From Lunatimonas lonarensis (GTDB taxonomy: Bacteria; Bacteroidota; Bacteroidia; Cytophagales; Cyclobacteriaceae), in NCBI RefSeq assembly GCF_000390185.1, contig NZ_AQHR01000126.1, positions 1 to 64,000 of the forward strand: 64,000 nt of DNA, given 5' to 3'. A program made the position numbers and the translations under genes. Below the pieces are notes generated by a model. The model was not told the origin of the DNA and made no database searches. It worked only from the letters and a program-made list of their open reading frames with translations. Every line of letters begins with the position of its first letter. Within the stretch, counting starts at the first letter, position 1. This document shows, one piece after another, positions 1 through 8,068 of this stretch.

Positions 1-47
1 CGGAAAAACCGGAATCGGTGGCACAAAACGATCCATTATATCCAAAG

Positions 48-205
48 TCTAACCAAACAGCCGTCAACTTATTACTGCCTTTTATTCAAGCGCAAGAAAT
101 TATGCGGGATTAGATGGTTTGAGAGCCAGGGATTATTGGTAATTCCTTCCCTTTCCAATTGCAAATTGGAAAGGATAGGAGGATGTAGTCGCAAACTACA
201 CCCAG
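48..205 (-). repeat. Palindromic dispersed repeat, copy A
   Basis: This is the reverse-strand copy of a repeat that occurs twice more in the window (46849-47030 and 48677-48860). Its core is a perfect hairpin at 151-173 with 10-bp arms (CTTTCCAATT / AATTGGAAAG) and a 3-nt loop. A second hairpin at 184-200 has TGTAGT / ACTACA arms. The shared flank (an ACCAATAATC-type block, then an ATCAAACC-type block, then TTTGGTTAG) extends to about position 48. It lies next to a broken toxin-antitoxin pair, as the other copies lie next to the intact pair. It resembles REP/BIME elements with a GTAG motif; no transposase is visible nearby. Confidence 0.7.
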
Positions 206-264
206 TTAGAGTAAGTTGGGAAACTGATGTAGAATAACGAAAGCGTCAGAAGACCGGGCCTTTT

Positions 265-613
265 TTAGTGAATGAGCTGCAAGAGTGCTTTGATCTGATT
301 GTCAGAAATAGTATCCTGGTCAGACTTGTCGTAGATAGAAAGCAGAAAGACGGTATTATCAGCTACGTAGAAATGGGTAATCACTCTTGCCCCACCCGAC
401 TTGCCTTTACCTTTGGAAGTAATGGCTAGGCGGATTTTGTAGCAGCTGTTGCCGAGTGGCATGCCGATGGTCAAGATCAGTGGAAAGCTGGCTGCCTAAT
501 TGAGCCAATTCGTTTTTAAGGGAAGGGTATTTTTTGATGAGCTTTTTGGCCTCCTTGCGGAAGGGAGCAATGGTATCTACCTTATAGCTCGTTAAGAAAC
601 TCGGTTAAAGGTT
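265..613 (-). pseudogene. Decayed RelE/ParE-family toxin
   Basis: The readable C-terminal part (265-474) is clearly homologous to the intact toxin at 47710-48060; both share the block CYKIR.AI.SKGKGKSGGARVIT and the ending LLSIYDKS. The N-terminal part (residues like KEAKKLIKKYPSLKNELAQL) is present upstream but in another frame, with the break near 478-485, probably one inserted base. The position aligned with the ATG of the intact copy lies near 613, and this frame has no ATG, GTG or TTG there. The gene therefore has two lesions and is very unlikely to make toxin. It overlaps the 3' end of the antitoxin gene, the same arrangement as the intact pair. RelE/ParE toxins are mRNA interferases or gyrase poisons; which one applies here cannot be told. 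Confidence 0.8.
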
Positions 614-797
614 GTGCCTTTTTCTTACCTGCCTTAATCTGATTTACCTCCTCTACGGCCTCTTGTAGTCCTTTCAATATCTCTTCCTTTGAAGAAACTT
701 CTTCAGTATCCACCCTTTTTATGAACTTCAGGCTTTTGATGAGTTCCATAAAGAAGGGGAATTTATTATCGGGAATATATATGGTTATCTGTTTCAT
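582..797 (-). CDS. Antitoxin of a RelE-type toxin-antitoxin pair (toxin broken)
   Basis: This is a 71-residue protein related to the 68-residue antitoxin at 47535-47741. Both have a short N-terminal beta-strand segment, a central helix ending in a REAVEE/QEAVEE-type block, the motif QI.AGKK and an acidic C-terminus ending FLNEL or FLREL. Antitoxins of this kind bind and neutralise the toxin encoded immediately downstream and usually repress their own promoter. The reading frame is intact while its toxin is shattered, so the antitoxin may persist as an orphan and could in principle neutralise the related toxin at 47.7 kb. The assignment rests on homology to the intact pair and on gene order. 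Confidence 0.72.
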   Translation of the reverse strand: MKQITIYIPDNKFPFFMELIKSLKFIKRVDTEEVSSKEEILKGLQEAVEEVNQIKAGKKKAQPLTEFLNEL

Positions 798-1026
798 ATT
801 ATAATTGATTTTTCAAAGGCTACTGATAAGGTGTTTAGGTTGACGGTAACAAGCCAGCTAAGTAGCGAAACTAAAGGAATAAATGTTCAGAAGCAATCTG
901 GATCCTTCTCCCTTTTCGGATCGACTGATTGCATCGTCTTCACCATCCTAGTTTGACGTCAAAATCTGGTAGAGATCATCAAAAAAAGCTTACTAAAGAT
1001 TGATTTATTTAGTTAACAGATACGCC

Positions 1027-2103
1027 CTAACGTTCCAGAAACTGAGCAATCTGCCGTCCTACAAACGCATTTTCGTGCGGCAACAAGCCCTTCAGTGCCT
1101 CATAGAGTCTAGGGTTCCGAACGTCATGCCGATCATATAGTTTTAACAACCGGATTACCTGCTGCCCACCCAGCCCGCCGATCATGCCAAAGGAGTGATC
1201 CAGCACGGCGGGATTAAGGTGACTCACCTCCGACAACCGGTCGATTACCGCCGTCTCCAAATTGGAACCAACCGCTCCGATCAGGTTGAAAAGCTCCAGC
1301 TGCAGGCTATCCGATGCCAGCTGATCCCGGGAAAGTGACCGAAGCAACAGGTATCCCTGAAAGTAGTCGCCCTCGCGAAGCAGGCGGACGACAGCGGCCA
1401 ACGCTTCCCCGTCCATCTTTTGGAGCTGTGCCACCCGCTCGGCCGCCCAGGTTTGGTCGCTTGGGTCGGGGCTTTCCAGGATCTTTGCAAACAGATGGGA
1501 ATCCATGACTGCTTCGGTCAGCGCACTGATCTGCTCCCGGGTTTCGCCATGCACAATGTTCCAAAGCTTGTGGGTGGTATAGGCGGCCCCCTCCACCACG
1601 TATTGCAGCACCTCCTTGGAAGTAGCACCGGAAACCCCGTCCACCTCATCCGATCCGGTGTCGGGTACCTTTACCAGTTCTTCAAAGGAATAGTTTCCCA
1701 AAGGCAGGAACGGATCTGCCAGGAAGGCATGGAGCTGCTCGTACTCCGCTTCGGTGAAGGGCTCGTGGTCGTATTTGCTGAGGTACTCCCCATCCAGCAG
1801 CTCGAAGCCAAGATACCTCCCGGTAATGTTCCAGTAGACCACTATTTTCAGGGGCCTGCACTTGTTGTCGAAGCAGATGCCCGTATGGAGGTCCATGGAG
1901 TAGTTTAAGGGGGTAATTTGGGATAGGCCATCCCGACGGAATTCCTGTCTGCTCAACGAATCGTTGATGGCTACCGATACGGCCACCGTGCCCTCCTCCT
2001 GGGTAAGGGTGGCGGACCGAAAATAGCGGATATCCTCCCCGCTTACCGTTGCCAGGAGGATAACTGCCAGTAGGGCAAACAGACCGTTGATCCAGCTGAT
2101 CAT
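1027..2103 (-). CDS. Secreted FMN-binding-domain protein with helical repeat tail
   Basis: The protein has 358 residues. An N-terminal hydrophobic segment (residues 1-22) suggests export or membrane anchoring. Near residue 160 is D-G-V-S-G-A-T-S, which matches the FMN_bind motif in which ApbE attaches FMN covalently to the Thr. The C-terminal ~170 residues are leucine-rich helical pairs that look like degenerate HEAT repeats. It starts 10 bp after the end of the FAD-dependent oxidoreductase gene, so the two are probably co-transcribed. A reasonable inference is that it accepts or donates electrons for that enzyme outside the cytoplasm. No ApbE gene is in the window. The FMN_bind call rests on one motif plus context; the helical tail is less certain. 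Confidence 0.6.
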   Translation of the reverse strand: MISWINGLFALLAVILLATVSGEDIRYFRSATLTQEEGTVAVSVAINDSLSRQEFRRDGLSQITPLNYSMDLHTGICFDNKCRPLKIVVYWNITGRYLGFELLDGEYLSKYDHEPFTEAEYEQLHAFLADPFLPLGNYSFEELVKVPDTGSDEVDGVSGATSKEVLQYVVEGAAYTTHKLWNIVHGETREQISALTEAVMDSHLFAKILESPDPSDQTWAAERVAQLQKMDGEALAAVVRLLREGDYFQGYLLLRSLSRDQLASDSLQLELFNLIGAVGSNLETAVIDRLSEVSHLNPAVLDHSFGMIGGLGGQQVIRLLKLYDRHDVRNPRLYEALKGLLPHENAFVGRQIAQFLER

Positions 2104-2113
2104 GTGCTATACA

Positions 2114-3499
2114 TTAGGCCCGGGCTTGGGGAACAATCCCACCATGCTCTTTTATCATCGCTTTCAGCTCCGCCAGCGGCACGTTGGCCGGTGTGACCCG
2201 GTGCCTGATGGCCAGTACGGCCGCCGCTGCGGCAGCCTGCCCCATGCCCATGCAGGAGGCCTGAACCCGCAAGGCCGAATTGGAAAGCCTGTCGCTGCTA
2301 AGGCAACGTCCGGCCACCAGAAAATTCTGGCTGCCCTTTGGTATCAGCGCCCGCAACGGGATGGTCGCCACCACGTCCTCTTTAAGGAATTCCTGGTAGA
2401 TGGACTGCCCGTCGCGGTGCAAATCGATGGGGTAAAAGGAATAGGAAACCGAATCGTCAAACACCCTACCGGTCACGTAATCCTCGTGGGTGACCTGGTA
2501 CAGGCCGTCTATACGATAGGTCTCCCGGATGGCGGTTTCGGGTTGGGCAGTAATCAGCTTCAGCTTCTCGCAGCCAGGAAAGGTCCGAAGCTTGCGTATC
2601 AACTTGAGCAGCTCGGCGCGCCCCTCCAAATTTGCCTTGGTATGGAGTTCCGCAGAGGAGGAATCCGCCCCGTGCACATAGACGTAGTTATAGGGCACGG
2701 TAGGCGGAAAGTTGTTGACCGAAGACTCTACCTTCACATCGTCATTGATCAGCATGTTTTGGCGAAGCCTGCTGTGATACTCTTGGGGTATCTTGGAGAG
2801 GTCCAGGGAATCGAAATCGTAGCCCCCCAACCGGAAGATAAAAGATCCGGGCTGCACGTCCTCCTCTCTCAGAAGTTTGAATCCCGCGATGGAGGCTGCG
2901 GCCGCATTGCCCGAGCAATCGATGATCTGATCGCAGGTGATCTCATTCACCACCCCTTTGCCCATGGTGGTTACGGTCCATCGCCCGTTTTGAAACCTGA
3001 CCTCCGTCGGACTTTCGTAGTAGTGGATGGACACACCCGCTTCCACACATTTTTCCTCGGCCAGCATGGCGTAGAGGGCGCCGTTTACCGACACCTGATG
3101 CCTCCAGTGGCGGATGCTGGTGTTGTTGGGAACGATGGAGAAATTGGGCAGGATATCGTCGTTCAGCCGTACGGCTTCCAGGACGAGTTCCCAGCCAATG
3201 CCCCCGATCACCTGTTTGCCCCAGGCGTGAAAAATACCGGGAAAACAGACCCCTCCGGTGGTCGTGGTACCACCCAGTTGGCTGCCGCTCTCGATCAGGG
3301 TGGTGCTCATCCCTTCCCTGCCTGCCTGAATGGCCGCAACGACCCCGGCAGTGCCCCCGCCTATCACCAGTACCTGGGTATCGATTTTCCGGCGTTGGAC
3401 CTGGTAGGGTTTGTGGTATGCCTCTCCTTTTGCCAGGCCTGGAGCGGCCATTCCCACGGAAAGCGCCCCCATTCTGGCCAATACGTCTCTTCTTTTCAT
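2114..3499 (-). CDS. Tat-exported FAD-dependent oxidoreductase (FAD_oxidored family)
   Basis: The protein has 461 residues. The N-terminus carries a twin-arginine-like signal (MKRRDVL, then a hydrophobic stretch to about residue 22), suggesting folded export with flavin bound. At about residues 43-50 is the dinucleotide-binding glycine motif VIGGGTAG, followed by an acidic residue after the second strand (LIESG) and LGGTTTTGG, typical of the FAD_oxidored (PF12831-like) family. A second conserved FAD segment, FLVAGRCLSSDRLS, lies near the C-terminus and is followed by a GQAAAAAA helix. Members of this family occur in Bacteroidetes carbohydrate-use loci; the substrate is unknown. It is the first gene of a two-gene unit with the FMN-binding protein and lies about 300 bp downstream of the SusCD operon on the same strand. 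Confidence 0.8.
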   Translation of the reverse strand: MKRRDVLARMGALSVGMAAPGLAKGEAYHKPYQVQRRKIDTQVLVIGGGTAGVVAAIQAGREGMSTTLIESGSQLGGTTTTGGVCFPGIFHAWGKQVIGGIGWELVLEAVRLNDDILPNFSIVPNNTSIRHWRHQVSVNGALYAMLAEEKCVEAGVSIHYYESPTEVRFQNGRWTVTTMGKGVVNEITCDQIIDCSGNAAAASIAGFKLLREEDVQPGSFIFRLGGYDFDSLDLSKIPQEYHSRLRQNMLINDDVKVESSVNNFPPTVPYNYVYVHGADSSSAELHTKANLEGRAELLKLIRKLRTFPGCEKLKLITAQPETAIRETYRIDGLYQVTHEDYVTGRVFDDSVSYSFYPIDLHRDGQSIYQEFLKEDVVATIPLRALIPKGSQNFLVAGRCLSSDRLSNSALRVQASCMGMGQAAAAAAVLAIRHRVTPANVPLAELKAMIKEHGGIVPQARA

Positions 3500-3807
3500 A
3501 TTTTCTTAAATGTATTTTAATGATCAGAATAAGTTCTTTACCAAAGATACATGCAGCATGTCTCTACCCCTTTAACGATTGTTAATTAATTGATTATCAT
3601 ATGATTTTGCAAGGATTTTGATGTGTAATGATTACACTCAGGCTCGATTCAACAAAGATAAATTATCGACCAAAATACTTCCATAATTCGGCGATAATTT
3701 AAAGAGTATGAAAGCGACCTGGAAGGTATCTATTCGGTTTTAAACTTTCTGATTCGTTAAGAAGATAAAGGCTTGTCGGGTTTTTTTACTCAGACGGCTA
3801 TGGTACA
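3500..3807 (-). other. Intergenic spacer with likely promoter for the FAD/FMN pair
   Basis: About 300 bp of AT-rich sequence separate the end of the SusCD operon from the flavoprotein pair. I see no ORF of interest and no clear hairpin with a T-tract. The A/T-rich stretch just upstream of 3499 is a plausible promoter area, but no Bacteroidetes -33/-7 pair can be pinned down with confidence. Confidence 0.4.
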
Positions 3808-6306
3808 TCAATGGTATGTAAACCAGGCGGTAGCTTTACCATCGCGATTAGACACTATCCTAACCCATCTAGCTTGAAATCCCTTTTCAAATTCATAATT
3901 AAATGTTTCCCCCGGAGCGACTTCTATTTCCTTCCATTTCATCCAAGGTCCATGACCAATCGGTTCAATCTCGATAGTAAATTGAACACTTTGATCAGAC
4001 TGGTGCGATAAGCTTAGAGAACGATTATCATAAAACCCAATGAGATAGGGATCGGAGGGTACTCCAGCTCTAATCTCACTGTTTTTCCATGGACCACCCC
4101 GGCCTGTTGGCTTGCCAAGCTTCCATAAATCATCGATGACACCAGCCCAAACGCTTGCTTTTCCATCTTCCGATTTGAAAATGTGCGGATTGTTTGTCGC
4201 ATCGGGGCTGATCCCGGTCATCACTAGCAAACCTCGATAAGAGGCATAGTCGAAAATATGAAAATTGTGACTGGCAACAGGTCTTATTTTAGCATAACCA
4301 TCGGCATTTTCTGCAGGTAATTCATAAAACGTCCCGTGAGCACTGAAAAGGTCACGCTCAGTAGCCACTTCACGGCAAATTCGCGTCAACGCCTTCTGAG
4401 TTGCGCCAGTGTAACCTTCATTGCCCAAAGGCAAACGCCACCTACGTCCCCTATCATCAATCACCAAAACCGAGGCCTCATCTATTTCGATCACCTGATC
4501 CGGAATGGCATATTGGTCGCGTATATAAGAGGAGATCACATCGTCGTCCTTTTTCACAATGTTCATTGCGGCATCAACTTCATAATACCCAGCCTCCTCA
4601 AATTTCCCATTTACAACTGTCCCCGCTAGCATACCCAGTGCTCGTCGATTATCTCCCAAACCATACAATAATCCAGCTTTGACTTCCGGAGACTGGATTT
4701 GGGCCAATCCGGAAAACATGCTATCGGTTTCCTTTTGGAACCTGCTTAAATCGGTATAAGCAAAATGTACGGTAGCCCGAGTGGCTTTGTCTACAGCTAC
4801 GCGAATCCATTCACCTAAATCAGATGACTTAAAGGAATGATGTACAGACGCACCAGGCGCTACTTCGAAACGGATGAGCTCCGTCCATTTTCCGTTGCCA
4901 CTGTTGTCGGTTTCAAAAAGGTAGGTAACCTTTTCACTGCCTTCATTTTTGATCCAAACGCTACGCTGCTCCCATCCCGCAAATAGAAATGGCTCAGATG
5001 GATTTTTGGCACTAACGTTTTCTGAAAGCCAAACGGAACCATTAGCAGTGTTTGGCCCCAGTTTCTCCGGTGTATTTAAGTCGGTAAACCAAAGGTTTGA
5101 ATTTGATTGACCGGGGCCTTCAATCTTGCCTTTCGCCTTGCGTTTATTTAGGAACTCACGGTGAGCGGAGTCATCACCTCCAAACACCAACTGATTATTC
5201 CAGCGAGTATAATCACCAATAACTTTGAGATAAGCTGAATGCGGACGAATTCCCGCACTGTTGCTTGCAGTGAAGTTGCCCGGGAATTTCCAGAACATAC
5301 CGTGCATGGTCATCAGGTAGTCTGGTTTTTGATCCGTACCCACATCGCGGATGCGGGGCCATTCGGTATTCCAACCGTGTGCACCATCGTAGCTGTGGCT
5401 GGCCTTGGGAAGCCTAAAAAATTCCCAGCCAGTTTCTGCATCTCGTACGGCAAGCAAAACCGACTTGTGGTCCCATCCAGTCGCCCAAATAGGATCCGTG
5501 TCTGGGTTTTCATTCCCGTGGATTCCTCCGGGCCCGGTCACCTCTACAAATTGGCTTCGGCGTACCAAGATCCATTCATTACCGTCCCACTCATATAGCG
5601 CCCCAGATTCAACGTCAAATTTTTCGCGGGCTTGTTTACTGTCTTCGCCGTTATTGGAATAAACCAAAACACCCTGCCCGGAATAAAGCCCCTTGCCATG
5701 AGCACCAAGCAACAGTTTGCTATCCAACGGTTCTCCCGGCGGCCGCGTCACGTTACCGTCTACGTAAAGTGTATTAACCTCCAGCGTATTTACGTCAACT
5801 TCATAAAAGCCTTCTTCCATCGTACCATAATAGATTTTACCACTTGGATCGGTAAGATGACGGGCATTTCCCGTGTGCCTGCCGGGCATTTGCTCCCAGG
5901 GGATAACCCTTACATTTCGCTTTGCATCGATGGCATAGGGGCCAATGAAAAGCTGGTTGCTCTCATTATGGATCATCCGGTTTGCAGGGGTTCCCCCAAT
6001 GCTTTCAGGCCGTACAATCATCTCTAAATCCTCAGTTATCTCATACAATTTATCAGATGAGCCATAAGGGAAGTGTGGGCCATAGGTAATAACCCACAAG
6101 CGGTCTGCCCAAGGAACCACCGCACCGGTACCACATTCCCCTTCTTCATTGTAATACGCAAGATGGGGATAGATGCCACTAATGTTAAGTAAAGCATCTT
6201 TTGCCTCCGATACAGTTTCTTCATTGGTAGAACAGGCCGAAACGGCAGCCAGAAAAATTAGGGTTAAGCAACTTTGCAGATGAAGCCTCATTGTTTTTTT
6301 AAGCAT
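3808..6306 (-). CDS. Large SusCD-linked surface lipoprotein of unknown function
   Basis: The protein has 832 residues. A lipoprotein signal ends at Cys25 (AAVSAC). The next ~430 residues contain many short beta-strands with aromatic and Gly/Asp turns and read like a beta-propeller. Two similar beta-rich modules are visible: one around residues 455-535, with W..L.RFEVAPGAS then W.RVAV.K and HFAYTD, and one at the extreme C-terminus, with W..W.EIEVAPGET then WVRIVS and AWFTYH. This is an internal duplication. The gene follows SusD after 43 bp and ends the operon, so the product probably helps to bind or cut the locus substrate at the cell surface. No catalytic motif was recognised. I do not know a named family for it. 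Confidence 0.7.
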   Translation of the reverse strand: MLKKTMRLHLQSCLTLIFLAAVSACSTNEETVSEAKDALLNISGIYPHLAYYNEEGECGTGAVVPWADRLWVITYGPHFPYGSSDKLYEITEDLEMIVRPESIGGTPANRMIHNESNQLFIGPYAIDAKRNVRVIPWEQMPGRHTGNARHLTDPSGKIYYGTMEEGFYEVDVNTLEVNTLYVDGNVTRPPGEPLDSKLLLGAHGKGLYSGQGVLVYSNNGEDSKQAREKFDVESGALYEWDGNEWILVRRSQFVEVTGPGGIHGNENPDTDPIWATGWDHKSVLLAVRDAETGWEFFRLPKASHSYDGAHGWNTEWPRIRDVGTDQKPDYLMTMHGMFWKFPGNFTASNSAGIRPHSAYLKVIGDYTRWNNQLVFGGDDSAHREFLNKRKAKGKIEGPGQSNSNLWFTDLNTPEKLGPNTANGSVWLSENVSAKNPSEPFLFAGWEQRSVWIKNEGSEKVTYLFETDNSGNGKWTELIRFEVAPGASVHHSFKSSDLGEWIRVAVDKATRATVHFAYTDLSRFQKETDSMFSGLAQIQSPEVKAGLLYGLGDNRRALGMLAGTVVNGKFEEAGYYEVDAAMNIVKKDDDVISSYIRDQYAIPDQVIEIDEASVLVIDDRGRRWRLPLGNEGYTGATQKALTRICREVATERDLFSAHGTFYELPAENADGYAKIRPVASHNFHIFDYASYRGLLVMTGISPDATNNPHIFKSEDGKASVWAGVIDDLWKLGKPTGRGGPWKNSEIRAGVPSDPYLIGFYDNRSLSLSHQSDQSVQFTIEIEPIGHGPWMKWKEIEVAPGETFNYEFEKGFQARWVRIVSNRDGKATAWFTYH

Positions 6307-6349
6307 TTGATTTTAAAATTATCCAGATAGAGTTAATTTCCTGATCGGG

Positions 6350-8050
6350 TTAATAATTTGGGTTTTGTGTTAGCTGATTGTTCAGGAGTCTATCAGTTGC
6401 CGGTATAGGCCATAAATACATCCTATCCTCATCAAAATCGTAATCTTGCAGCTGCCTCGCAAAATTGCGGCTAATCAACTCATCTGCCCTCATATCGACC
6501 ACTCCATCATTATCGATTATTGGCAATATAATATTGTTAAAAGGCCACTGGTTTCTATCCTGATCGATTGGTTGCGGTAACCCCAAAACTATGCGATCCA
6601 ATGCCTTTTTCGCCACCCGCCATCGTATCACATCCTGATAGCGCAATCCTTCCCTCATTAACTCCACCCGCCGCTCACGACGTAATCGAATCCGTAAACT
6701 GTTCTGGTCATTCTCAGTTAAAGCTGGATAAAGGCTGATCTGATCAACAGAAACACCATAGGCACGTGCTCTTACCCGATTAATGGCATTGCGGGCCTCT
6801 GTAAGGTTTTCATTTAATTCGATCAGCGATTCGGCATACATCAATAATACATCGGCATAGCGGAGAATAATTAGATTTGGGTCGGCTAATCTTGGGGCAT
6901 CCGCCCATCGTTGTTCAATTCCCTTTTTCCAAAGCATACCTGTAAATGACGCGAAAATTGCCACACCTCTGGTATCATTATTGGTAATCATTTGTCCAGT
7001 AGCAACGCTCATAGTCCTGAGGGAATCGGGGTGAGGCTGAAGAACATATCCCAGCCAAGGAGTACCAAACTCAACAATAGTCTGGGTAAGTCTCGGGTCT
7101 CTGTTCTCAAAAGGTCTATGGGGATTATACAACGGAGACTCCGAAACTGTCAATCCATCAGAACATTCGAAAACATGTAATGCCTCGAACGTAGGAAGAG
7201 CAGCGCCAAAACCTCCCGCATTTCTAGGTATGTAATCACGCGTAGGCGTATTTCCAAAATTTACACCAAACTCTACGCTCATGGGAACGAAATAAATCAA
7301 TTCGGGGCTGTTTGAACCACTTCGAAGAAACAAGTTCCTGAAATCCGGATCAAGTGAGTAAATCCCCAAATCAATAACTGCTTTTGCTGCATCCCTTGCG
7401 ATCGCAAAATCGCCTTCATATAATGCAAATCTCGCCTTAATACCCAATGCAAAGCCTTTACTTACCCTGTTTTCTGTATTTGCCGGTAGTTTTGCAGCGG
7501 CAGCATCAAGTTCACTATACACAAATGACTTTACAGTTTGCTTATCTGTACGTATTATGGTAAGTGCTTCATTTAACGGAAGTCTGCTGGTTATCAAAGG
7601 AACATCACCAAATTTGGTCATAAGTATTCCGTAGAAGTAAGCACGTATTGCCCGCGCCTCACCTTCAATTCTATCATACACAGCTGGATTTATGGTTGAT
7701 TTTACTTGCTCCATTTCTTCGAGCAAGGTATTGGCTCGTTTGACGCCATCGTATAAATCACGCCAATACGCACCAGACAAGCCAGATTCAGAATTCAAGT
7801 TGGCTGTTGAAATATCGTTTATTGCAGGTCCTGCTCCTCTATGATGTTCATCATCCGTCCAATAATCAAGATCTATTTTCCAAAGATTGATTTGGTATAG
7901 TGAATTAAGACCTATCTGAAGTTCTGCTTCGTTTCTGAAAAAATTTTCAGATGAAATGGCCGTTTTGGGTGCAAGGTCTAGTTCCGCGCAAGCGCCAAAC
8001 AGCAGAGACACCAATCCCAAGACAATATATTTTATTGATTTCATTATCAT
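6350..8050 (-). CDS. SusD/RagB-family nutrient-binding lipoprotein
   Basis: The protein has 566 residues. The signal peptide has a lipobox ending at Cys21 (LLFGAC), and the mature N-terminus E-L-D-L-A-P-K is typical of SusD. The middle has the tetratricopeptide-like helices of the family (ARAIRAYFYGILMTKFGDVP) and the C-terminus has the usual RRERRVELMREGLRYQD and L.PIP..... segments. SusD proteins sit on the outer face of the outer membrane as a lid over the SusC channel and capture the substrate. The gene lies 18 bp downstream of SusC in the same operon. An alternative start at the third codon (Met3) is equally plausible. Which glycan or peptide it binds cannot be read from the sequence, because no glycoside hydrolase is linked. 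Confidence 0.93.
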   Translation of the reverse strand: MIMKSIKYIVLGLVSLLFGACAELDLAPKTAISSENFFRNEAELQIGLNSLYQINLWKIDLDYWTDDEHHRGAGPAINDISTANLNSESGLSGAYWRDLYDGVKRANTLLEEMEQVKSTINPAVYDRIEGEARAIRAYFYGILMTKFGDVPLITSRLPLNEALTIIRTDKQTVKSFVYSELDAAAAKLPANTENRVSKGFALGIKARFALYEGDFAIARDAAKAVIDLGIYSLDPDFRNLFLRSGSNSPELIYFVPMSVEFGVNFGNTPTRDYIPRNAGGFGAALPTFEALHVFECSDGLTVSESPLYNPHRPFENRDPRLTQTIVEFGTPWLGYVLQPHPDSLRTMSVATGQMITNNDTRGVAIFASFTGMLWKKGIEQRWADAPRLADPNLIILRYADVLLMYAESLIELNENLTEARNAINRVRARAYGVSVDQISLYPALTENDQNSLRIRLRRERRVELMREGLRYQDVIRWRVAKKALDRIVLGLPQPIDQDRNQWPFNNIILPIIDNDGVVDMRADELISRNFARQLQDYDFDEDRMYLWPIPATDRLLNNQLTQNPNY

Positions 8051-8068
8051 GTTTTTTTAGGTTTAGAG

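Noticed and set aside
2087-3520. Long plus-strand open frame (477 codons) opposite the FAD oxidoreductase gene
   Set aside because: It is antisense to a gene with clear FAD motifs and a signal peptide. The translation has no recognisable domain and is rich in His, Pro and Gly, as expected of a shadow frame.
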